Source of the DNA: JANRIC01 sp033765345
GTDB lineage: Bacteria; Bacteroidota; Bacteroidia; Cytophagales; Microscillaceae
Assembly: GCA_033765345.1 (NCBI GenBank)
Contig: JANRIC010000045.1
Coordinates: 1 to 8,593, forward strand
DNA length: 8,593 nt
Direction: 5' to 3'
Below the pieces are notes generated by a model. It saw nothing but the letters and a program-made list of their open reading frames with translations, had not been told where the DNA came from and did not search any database. The translations under genes were made by a program, and so were the position numbers. Of this stretch, positions 1 through 5,036 are shown one piece after another. Every line of letters begins with the position of its first letter. Positions within the stretch are counted from its first letter, which is position 1.

Positions 1-15
1 ATTTCTGGATAATTT

Positions 16-46
16 TGTTTGTGTAAACTTACTTATTACACAAACA
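16..46. repeat. 11-bp perfect inverted repeat
   Basis: The arms TGTTTGTGTAA (16-26) and TTACACAAACA (36-46) are exact reverse complements, separated by 9 nt. The arms are GC-poor and followed only by mixed A/T, so this is a weak terminator candidate. It could equally be an operator for the PIN gene about 100 nt downstream, or the 3' hairpin of a gene lying before the window. Which of these applies cannot be decided here. Confidence 0.4.
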
Positions 47-152
47 TATTATATTTTGTTAAACCCAAAATTTTAAAAATAAATTTTCTTTTTTTAAAAA
101 TATGCAAATATTATTCTTTTTTACAACCTGAGTAGTAACACAAAAAATTTAT

Positions 153-623
153 TTGGATACTTCTGTCATTAATTTCTTATTTGCAGAGGATGCACCTGAA
201 AAGCAGGAAGTTACAATTGATTTTTTTGATAACTATGTTCAAACAAACCTATATGAAGTACTTGTATCTTCTGTTGTAGTAGATGAAATCAATAAGACAA
301 CAGATGAGATTAAACGCAGTGAATTATTGGGTGTCGTTCAGAAATTTTCACTTGGATTACTGCCAATTGAAGATAAACTTTCGGAGATAGAAGATTTAGC
401 TTTTGCTTATTTAGATGCAAAGATAATTCCTGCCAAAAAGTTAGAAGATGCACTACACGTAGCTATTACTTGTGTGTTTGAATTAGATGTATTGCTGAGT
501 TGGAACTATAAACACTTGGCTAACATCCATAAAGAAGCCCGAATTTTGGCTCTAAATCTAAATTTGGGTTATACAAAACCGTTTAAAATGCTTTCACCAT
601 ACCAATTAGTATATGAACAATAA
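153..623 (+). CDS. PIN-domain protein (VapC-like putative ribonuclease toxin), start codon anomalous
   Basis: PIN domains are small metal-dependent RNases, often the toxin of a toxin-antitoxin pair. Counting from the TTG at 153, the expected acidic positions are visible: D2 in the DTSVINFLF strand, E45 in VVVDEI, and D99 in KLEDALHVA. N118 in LLSWNYKHLAN takes the place of a fourth acidic residue, as in many PIN proteins of this subtype. The length (156 aa) is normal for a stand-alone PIN protein. The start is odd. The reading frame extends upstream with residues VVTQKIY to a stop at 129-131, and KIYLDTSVI is the usual first beta strand, so a TTG start at 153 cuts that strand short. No ATG or GTG exists in the extension. 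Either a rare codon (ATT at 147, or TTG) is used, or the original start was lost by mutation. Base composition is more AT-rich than the operon downstream. The 3' end overlaps a small ORF by 11 nt. The PIN assignment is secure; activity is inferred. Confidence 0.82.
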   Translation: MDTSVINFLFAEDAPEKQEVTIDFFDNYVQTNLYEVLVSSVVVDEINKTTDEIKRSELLGVVQKFSLGLLPIEDKLSEIEDLAFAYLDAKIIPAKKLEDALHVAITCVFELDVLLSWNYKHLANIHKEARILALNLNLGYTKPFKMLSPYQLVYEQ

Positions 624-783
624 ATCAAAAAACTCGAGTATCAATACCATGCAAGAAACTTGGGATTTGAAAGAAAAAGCCTATCTCGAAGTAGCGCATT
701 TGGACTTAAGAACTGCCCTGCGTACTCGCCTACAAAACAGCCTCAAAACCTGCAAAGAGCTTTTTAATGCTCAGAATAAGTAA
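613..783 (+). CDS. Small protein overlapping the PIN gene, possible antitoxin partner
   Basis: An ATG at 613 opens a 56-residue frame that overlaps the last 11 nt of the PIN gene and stops at 781-783. A second in-frame ATG at 649 would give 44 residues (MQETWDLKEKAYLEVAHLDL...) and no overlap. The product is charged and predicted helical (motifs WDLKEKAYLEVAHLDL and LRTRLQNSLKTC), with no signal peptide or membrane segment. Short helical proteins of this kind are often coupled to PIN genes in bacteria, and translational overlap suggests co-expression. The order here, toxin-like gene first, is the reverse of the classic vapBC arrangement. I recognise no DNA-binding fold. The antitoxin role is inferred from position and size only. 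Confidence 0.55.
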   Translation: MNNKSKNSSINTMQETWDLKEKAYLEVAHLDLRTALRTRLQNSLKTCKELFNAQNK

Positions 784-950
784 GGGTGTTCAAGAAAGCG
801 TGTTTAAACCTTTTGATATTGAATTACGAATACTTGAAGATTTGCTTTGGGAAATCTGAAACGGTGATGTCTTCTCGAGTTTGGAAACTCAATGAAGGTA
901 CGGGTTTAGAAAGTTGTATGAGAGGGTTAGGCTCAAGATTCAAATATCTT

Positions 951-1158
951 TTTCTCCTTCTCCCCAAAAAAATCTCCCAGATTATCCAAAACACTTGATT
1001 TGGTAAAGGTTTTCTGATCAAAAGAAGAATATAAAAAGCTATTGCACTATATACACCTTATCTCTTCTTCTCTTCTTTCCCTCTCAAAAAATCAGCCGGA
1101 TTACCCAATACAAGGAATCCAGTCATTGTCTTCCGATCCCCCAAAAAAATCAGCCGAC
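951..1158 (-). repeat. Degenerate direct repeat, two ~69-nt copies plus a partial third
   Basis: Segment 951-1019 aligns without gaps to 1070-1138 (offset 119 nt), with 44 of 69 positions identical by hand count. The cores are AAAAAAATCTCCCAGATTA and AAAAAATCAGCCGGATTA. A third fragment at about 1139-1158 repeats CCCCCAAAAAAATCAGCCG. Read on the minus strand, the first two copies give similar peptides: DQKTFTKSSVLDNLGDFFG and DRKTMTGFLVLGNPADFLR, each followed by a lysine/glutamate-rich tail and a stop. This points to duplicated, now broken, coding DNA or a diverged repeat family. I do not recognise the peptide. Confidence 0.45.
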
Positions 1159-1184
1159 AGAGACAAATCGTTCTATCGGCTGAT
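1143..1184 (-). terminator. Rho-independent terminator for the minus-strand hypothetical gene
   Basis: On the minus strand a 9-bp perfect stem (ATCAGCCGA / TCGGCTGAT, at 1176-1184 and 1149-1157) with an 18-nt loop is followed directly by a run of seven T (1149-1143, sharing the last stem base). After one C/A mismatch the stem can extend by three to four more pairs. It lies 33 nt past the stop codon of the gene ending at 1218, the expected place for its terminator. Part of the distal arm and the T-run also belong to the degenerate repeat described at 951-1158. Confidence 0.7.
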
Positions 1185-1217
1185 AATCAAATATTCCTAA
1201 TACTTTTTACGAAATGC

Positions 1218-1598
1218 TTACCTAGTGTCGGCAAGCTCAGAAACGGCATTCTGTTGACCTTCTTTTAATTCCAACCAGGCTATAAAATTAAAAATACGAT
1301 TGTCCAACTCACTTACCTGATCTAACCTCTCAAAAGCTTTTTGCTTTCGCAGATGTTTTTTGTAGTAAGTAAGTGCCAATCCAATCGTTTTTAACTCCTG
1401 ATTGGTCAAATAAAACTTATCGCGTTTGGGAACTTCCCAGGGATTTAAAGGGACGGCTTTTTCTCCTTCGTACACTCTGCCAAAGTGAGAGAAGGAAAAA
1501 TACAGCCTATCCAGGATAGATTGTAGCATAAAATGGTATTTTAATAGTAAAACAGTAATTTGATACGAAATTACGAAATTAATTGGCAATTCCCACAT
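1218..1598 (-). CDS. Hypothetical protein, unknown family
   Basis: This minus-strand frame gives 126 residues from the ATG at 1598, or 103 residues from an in-frame ATG at 1529 (MLQSILDRLYFSFSHFGRVY). The later start may be better, because the first 23 residues are a hydrophobic stretch lacking a normal signal-peptide layout. The body is rich in Lys, Leu, Tyr and Glu and looks helical. Visible motifs are VPLNPWEVPKRDKFYLTNQE (about residues 49-68), then an amphipathic helix TIGLALTYYKKHLRKQKAFE and SELDNRIFNFIAWLELKE. No catalytic motif or known domain is recognised. It is transcribed away from the DUF4331 cluster and has a convincing terminator, which supports it being a real transcription unit. 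It is probably cytoplasmic if the later start is right. Confidence 0.6.
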   Translation of the reverse strand: MWELPINFVISYQITVLLLKYHFMLQSILDRLYFSFSHFGRVYEGEKAVPLNPWEVPKRDKFYLTNQELKTIGLALTYYKKHLRKQKAFERLDQVSELDNRIFNFIAWLELKEGQQNAVSELADTR

Positions 1599-1605
1599 AA
1601 ATCAC

Positions 1606-1626
1606 CTGACGATTTGACACTGTCAG
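1606..1626. promoter_or_regulatory. Nested palindromes in the divergent spacer, possible operator
   Basis: TGACACTGTCA (1615-1625) is an 11-bp perfect odd palindrome, and CTGAC (1606-1610) pairs with GTCAG (1622-1626) in an overlapping inverted repeat. The site sits 8-28 nt upstream of the 1598 ATG of the minus-strand gene and about 100 nt upstream of the DUF4331 gene. That position suits a regulator acting on either direction, but no regulator gene is present and no known operator is matched. Confidence 0.25.
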
Positions 1627-1667
1627 TATATTTTTTTAAATATTTTTTAACAACCGGAAATCCAACA

Positions 1668-1698
1668 TTTCTCTTCAACACGTACATAGGTAAATTTT
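1668..1698 (+). promoter_or_regulatory. Weak Bacteroidota-type promoter candidate for the DUF4331 pair
   Basis: TTTC (1668-1671, three of four to TTTG) is followed after 19 nt by TAAATTTT (1691-1698), which matches TAnnTTTG at all defined bases except the last. The predicted start of transcription would lie 20 nt or so before the ATG at 1724, leaving a short A-rich leader. AT-rich surroundings make chance matches likely, so this is only a candidate. Confidence 0.35.
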
Positions 1699-1723
1699 AA
1701 ATTTCAAATCAATTAAAAAAAAA

Positions 1724-2389
1724 ATGAAAATTAACAAAATTGTCTTATTTTCTTCTTTAATTCTAAGCTCCTTGCTGGGATTTTGGATGATCATGCGGGC
1801 AGCCGACCACGTAGATGCCCCAGCAGTAACAGACCAGGGCACTGACATCACGGATGTCTATGCATTCAGAAGCCCTGAGAATAACGCCAATCTGGTTTTT
1901 GTCTGCAATGTGCAAGGGCTTATGTCACCAGCCGAGACTGCCACAGCAACTTTTGATGAGGATGTCATGATCGAGCTAAACATCGACAACACCGGAGATA
2001 ATGTGGAAGACCTAGTTATTCAAGCCATTTTTGAAAATGGAAATGTCATAGTCTACGGACCAGCAGCACCTCAAAGTACTGGATTAAGCAGCACCCTGCT
2101 CACTTCGGCTACCAAAACACAAGCCCAAGTGACTCCCTACAACAGCAGCCCCATTATTGGTACCAACAATGGTATCAAGGTATTCGCCGGATTTCGTGAT
2201 GATCCTTTTTTCTTTGACCTCACCAGTTTTAGAGCCATCCTTGCAGGTACTCAGAGTGGGTTTAATAATCCCGGCACGGATACCTTTGCAGGTACCAATG
2301 TCAGGTCTCTTGTTGTTGAAGTGCCTAAATCTTTATTAGGAAATGCAGCTACCCTGAATGTATGGGCAGAAACCAAAACCGAAAACTAA
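1724..2389 (+). CDS. DUF4331 family exported protein, N-terminal-half type
   Basis: The 221-residue product starts with a signal peptide (KINK, then a hydrophobic run to about residue 22, likely cleavage near MRA-ADH at 26/27). The mature end ADHVDAP (27-33), then DITDVYAFRSPEN (41-53), FAGFRDDPFFFDL (154-166) and TFAGTNVRSLVVEVPKSLL (187-205) are the hallmarks of DUF4331. The function of that family is not established. Usual family members are roughly twice this length. This one stops after the NVRSLVVEVP block, and the blocks that would follow are found in the next gene, so the two look like a split version of one architecture. The product has no lipobox cysteine and is expected to be periplasmic or secreted. 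It is 59 nt upstream of the second DUF4331 gene with no terminator between, so the two are probably co-transcribed. The conserved Asp/His-rich mature N-terminus could bind a metal, but that is inference. Confidence 0.88.
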   Translation: MKINKIVLFSSLILSSLLGFWMIMRAADHVDAPAVTDQGTDITDVYAFRSPENNANLVFVCNVQGLMSPAETATATFDEDVMIELNIDNTGDNVEDLVIQAIFENGNVIVYGPAAPQSTGLSSTLLTSATKTQAQVTPYNSSPIIGTNNGIKVFAGFRDDPFFFDLTSFRAILAGTQSGFNNPGTDTFAGTNVRSLVVEVPKSLLGNAATLNVWAETKTEN

Positions 2390-2448
2390 TTTTTTTACTG
2401 TTTTTTTAAAATAATTCTTTTCAAATTCTCATTTAAAATCTTAACATC

Positions 2449-2994
2449 ATGAAATTTATTTTCAAAGCTTTATTCCTAAGCTTCCTGGGATTGTCTTTGC
2501 TTTCTCTGAATGCCTGTAAAGATGATGACGAAACTCCAGAGGCACCCCGTAACTTTACCGTGTTTGGAGATCAAATGGCGCGCCCAGCAATTAATACCGT
2601 TTTTATTGCCAGTGGTGCGCCCAAAGATGCCTTTAACAGCACCATCCCTTCTGCCATGAGTGCGGCTTATGCAAGTACTTTTCAAAACAGACTGCTGGCT
2701 TTGAACGCAGGCTATACTACCAATGCACTGGGGCAAGACGCAGCCACCTTTACGGGCCTGCTGGTTACTGACGTACTCAATGTAAGTACGAGCAATACTA
2801 CGCCTACTACTTTCTTTGACGGCACGAATGTACTGACTGGCAGAGCCTTAGCCGATGATGTGATTGACACAGATCTGCTCCTAATTTTCGGAGGACCAGC
2901 AGGAACCGATAATCCCACGCTTACTTCGGACAATGTGGATGCCAACGATAAAACATTTTTAACTACATTTCCTTATTTGGCATCACCTCATTAA
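2449..2994 (+). CDS. DUF4331-like lipoprotein, C-terminal-half type, possibly surface-exposed
   Basis: The 181-residue product has a lipoprotein signal ending LNAC with Cys23, followed by KDDDE. A lysine and acidic residues right after the lipid-bearing cysteine resemble the export signal described for surface lipoproteins in Bacteroidota, so an outer-leaflet location is plausible. The body carries blocks I associate with the C-terminal half of DUF4331 proteins: MARPAINTVFI (43-53), KDAFN (59-63), LLVTDVL (104-110), GRALADDVIDTDLLLIFGG (131-149) and the ending TFLTTFPYLASPH (169-181). The N-terminal blocks (DHVDAP, RDDPFFFDL) are absent here and present in the preceding gene. Together they would rebuild one full-length family member, each part with its own export signal. 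A strong terminator follows 17 nt after the stop codon, closing this two-gene unit. Biochemical function is unknown. Confidence 0.82.
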   Translation: MKFIFKALFLSFLGLSLLSLNACKDDDETPEAPRNFTVFGDQMARPAINTVFIASGAPKDAFNSTIPSAMSAAYASTFQNRLLALNAGYTTNALGQDAATFTGLLVTDVLNVSTSNTTPTTFFDGTNVLTGRALADDVIDTDLLLIFGGPAGTDNPTLTSDNVDANDKTFLTTFPYLASPH

Positions 2995-3010
2995 TTAATA
3001 GCATATATAA

Positions 3011-3043
3011 CAAGCGGTCAGCTAAGACTGACCGCTTGCTTTT
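3011..3043 (+). terminator. Strong hairpin terminator after the DUF4331 pair
   Basis: CAAGCGGTCAG (3011-3021) and CTGACCGCTTG (3028-3038) form an 11-bp perfect stem with a 6-nt loop, followed by CTTTTA. The T-run is short, so read-through into the TPR gene 38 nt later is possible. That would lower its expression relative to the DUF4331 genes instead of separating it fully. Confidence 0.8.
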
Positions 3044-3080
3044 ACGTGGTAAAATTTATCAATAAAAAATTCCTAAAAAT

Positions 3081-4445
3081 ATGTCTGTAAAAAAATTACT
3101 CCCCAAAATCTGTCTGTTTTTTGGGCTTTTATCAGCCTGCCATCTCCAAAAACAAGATGCACCCAAAACCCTGATCCATACAAAGGATTATGAAGTTTTT
3201 TTCAAAAAAATGACTTCCGCTCAAGAAAATTTAAGTGCCATTAACCAAGAAATAGAATTCTGGGCTTCCCGAATTCGTCGAGGAAATCACAGCCATTTAT
3301 ATTACAATAAAGTAGCTTCTCAACTGGCAAAAAGATTTCGAGTCAGCGGTGACCCTAGCGATTTGCACCAATCAGATAGCCTTCTCCGAGCAGCCGACAG
3401 CATTGCAGTTCATCAGCACGTAGGCAGCTTGCATAACTTGGTCTATAATGCCATTACGCAGCACAAATTTCAGGAAGCCCTGAATCTAGGACTTAAAGCC
3501 GAAAAAATAGGCGAACGCCGATACATTAGCCATTTACTTCTCACAGACATTCATCAGGAACTGGGAAATCTCACCCTGGCCTCAAATTATCTGGCTAAAT
3601 TACCCAACAAAGGCAGTTTTGATTATCTGGTCAGAAAGTCCAAACTCACCGATGCACAGGGAAACCTGGATAGTGCCATCTTTTATATGGAGCAAGCTCT
3701 GGCAAAAGTATCCCCAAAATCCCAAAACGACTTGTATTATTGGGCTAAAAGTAACTTGGGAGATATGTACGGACATCAGGGAGAAGTTCAAAAATCTTAT
3801 AAAGCTTATCTGGAAGTTTTGAATTTTAATCCCAACAATTACCACGTTTGGAAAGGAATTGCCTGGATTGCATTTTCACACGATCAAAATACAACCGAAG
3901 CCAAAAGAATCATTCAGCGCATTCTGCATAATACCCGGATGCCTGATCTGCACCTAATGCTGGCAGAAATCGCCGAATTTGAAGGAGACCAACAAACCGT
4001 AGAAACACAGCTCCAGGCTTTTAAAGCTGAAATAAGTAAAAAAGAATACGGAAATATGTATCTTTCACCCTTAGCCAAACTACAGGCCGACTACCTCAAA
4101 AATTATGAAGAAGCCCTCAAAATCGCTCGAAAAGAAATCCAAAACCGACCTAATGCCACTTCTTACGCTTTAAATGCTTGGATTCTTCATTTAAAAGGTC
4201 AATCTTCCGCAGCACTCAAAATCGCTCAAGAATTTGTAGAAGGGTATACCGAAGAGCCCGAAGTGATGTATCAGCTAGGCATCATTTTTAAAGCCAATGG
4301 CAAACACGAACAGGCTGAAAAATTCCTGGAACAAGCCCACGAAAGTAGTTTTGAATTGGGACCAGTACTGAGCCAACAAATAGAAAAGGAGTTAAAGTCT
4401 CTCCGAAAAAGCGAAGGTATCGCTCAGGCAATTTCGTCTAAATAA
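3081..4445 (+). CDS. Tetratricopeptide-repeat (TPR) lipoprotein
   Basis: The 454-residue product has a lipoprotein signal ending LLSAC with Cys20. The following residues HLQKQD lack the acidic surface-export signal, so a periplasm-facing location is likely. Helix-turn-helix TPR units can be read at about 183-210 (KLTDAQGNLDSAIFYMEQAL), 219-250 (NLGDMYGHQGEVQKSYKAYL, ending NFNPNN), 254-286, 330-358 and 394-424 (MYQLGIIFKANGKHEQAEKF). A more diverged helical region fills 40-170. TPR proteins act as scaffolds for protein partners, so the obvious role is to hold or assemble products of the neighbouring envelope genes. The gene lies 86 nt after the DUF4331 pair behind a terminator and 50 nt before the His-rich gene. 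The ATG at 3081 fits an A-rich leader and gives a complete signal peptide. No enzymatic domain is seen. Confidence 0.85.
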   Translation: MSVKKLLPKICLFFGLLSACHLQKQDAPKTLIHTKDYEVFFKKMTSAQENLSAINQEIEFWASRIRRGNHSHLYYNKVASQLAKRFRVSGDPSDLHQSDSLLRAADSIAVHQHVGSLHNLVYNAITQHKFQEALNLGLKAEKIGERRYISHLLLTDIHQELGNLTLASNYLAKLPNKGSFDYLVRKSKLTDAQGNLDSAIFYMEQALAKVSPKSQNDLYYWAKSNLGDMYGHQGEVQKSYKAYLEVLNFNPNNYHVWKGIAWIAFSHDQNTTEAKRIIQRILHNTRMPDLHLMLAEIAEFEGDQQTVETQLQAFKAEISKKEYGNMYLSPLAKLQADYLKNYEEALKIARKEIQNRPNATSYALNAWILHLKGQSSAALKIAQEFVEGYTEEPEVMYQLGIIFKANGKHEQAEKFLEQAHESSFELGPVLSQQIEKELKSLRKSEGIAQAISSK

Positions 4446-4457
4446 TTGTAAGCAAAA

Positions 4458-4487
4458 TTTGAATTCCTTTTTAAAATACTATATTTG
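4458..4487 (+). promoter_or_regulatory. Near-consensus Bacteroidota promoter, probably leaderless
   Basis: TTTG (4458-4461) and TATATTTG (4480-4487), separated by 18 nt, match the -33 TTTG and -7 TAnnTTTG elements used by the primary sigma factor of Bacteroidota; the spacing is close to the usual value. Transcription would begin only a few nucleotides past 4487, at or just before the ATG at 4496. The mRNA would therefore have almost no 5' leader. This separates the His-rich/TonB-receptor unit from the TPR gene upstream. Confidence 0.62.
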
Positions 4488-4495
4488 AGCAAATC

Positions 4496-4864
4496 ATGAA
4501 AAGAATCTTATCCATTTGTATTTTGCTGTACTACAGCAGTTTACTTTTCGTACCCGGATTATTGCACTGGGGGCACGAAGTAGCACATACCTTGGATTGG
4601 GCTTTTCATCATCACGAAATCAAGTCGCTTTCGCACAAGGTCAGCGACCACGCACACTGGCTGCATGACTTGGCGGATCAGCAAGAAGATGAACACGCAG
4701 GACTGGAGAATTTTGGCTTTTTGTTTTTGTTGTGTGTATTTTTGATCGAGCAATTTGATTTGTCTTTTAAAATTTGGCCGGTCAGGGCCTCCCACCTGAC
4801 ACTTTATCTTCAAAACTGGGATGAAATTCCTCTTTCCCTCATTTCTCCTCCCCCTCAGAAATAG
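4496..4864 (+). CDS. Histidine-rich small membrane protein, possible metal binding
   Basis: The 122-residue product has a hydrophobic N-terminus (about 4-23, signal anchor or signal peptide), a central loop and a second hydrophobic segment (about 73-88, FGFLFLLCVFLIEQF). The loop between residues 24 and 67 holds 11 histidines, including HWGHEVAH (24-31), HHH (38-40) and DHAHWLH (51-57), along with a run of Asp and Glu near DQQEDEH. The C-terminus ends SPPPQK. Such a loop would suit binding of a transition metal (Zn, Ni, Co or Cu) on the periplasmic side. Small His-rich proteins are common beside metal transporters, but I do not recognise a named family here. It sits directly upstream of the TonB receptor (172 nt, no terminator) and probably shares its mRNA, which hints that the receptor handles a metal or metal complex. 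Metal binding is inferred from composition. Confidence 0.72.
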   Translation: MKRILSICILLYYSSLLFVPGLLHWGHEVAHTLDWAFHHHEIKSLSHKVSDHAHWLHDLADQQEDEHAGLENFGFLFLLCVFLIEQFDLSFKIWPVRASHLTLYLQNWDEIPLSLISPPPQK

Positions 4865-4882
4865 GAAAGAGATGCTTGTGTC

Positions 4883-4950
4883 TTTAACCGTGGACAGTCT
4901 TTTTTCAGGACTAGGACTGCTAAGGTTTTTAACCATTAACAGCCTTTTTC
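4883..4950 (+). repeat. Direct repeat of about 24 nt in the receptor leader
   Basis: TTTAACCGTGGACAGTCTTT (from 4883) recurs with a few changes as TTTAACCATTAACAGCCTTT (from 4928), a period of 45 nt. Between them lies AGGACTAGGACTG, itself a short direct repeat, and CAGTC (4895-4899) can pair with GACTG just upstream of 4920. The pair lies 87-154 nt before the receptor ATG and could be a regulator binding region or a folded leader. No known riboswitch is recognised. Confidence 0.4.
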
Positions 4951-5036
4951 CTTCTTGAAGACATTAATTATCAGGTTTCATCATCCTGAATGTGTTTTTT
5001 ATGTCCATACTCAAAAACATTTTATCCCTAATTACA

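Larger units (their letters stand above)
784..1217. other. Gene-poor spacer with degenerate repeats
   Basis: No frame here reads like a protein. The short open frames on both strands (for example 786-998 plus and 824-1021 minus) overlap each other, need GTG or TTG starts and show no family signature. The stretch contains a small hairpin at 877-890 (GAGTTT-GG-AAACTC), a diverged direct repeat at 951-1019 and 1070-1138 with a third partial copy near 1139-1158, and the minus-strand terminator at 1143-1184. It may be the remains of a decayed gene or mobile element. Confidence 0.55.

Noticed and set aside
786..998. Open frame of 70 codons on the plus strand after the PIN pair
   Set aside because: It needs a GTG start, overlaps an equally open minus-strand frame, shows no family signature and runs through the degenerate repeat region.
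824..1021. Open frame of 65 codons on the minus strand
   Set aside because: It needs a TTG start and has no recognisable protein features. The frame that shows repeat similarity in this stretch is a different one.
4992..5036. Upstream in-frame starts (GTG 4992, ATG 5001) for the TonB receptor
   Set aside because: They would put an extra hydrophobic segment before a normal signal peptide. The ATG at 5037 begins MKKLSILLY, the expected form.
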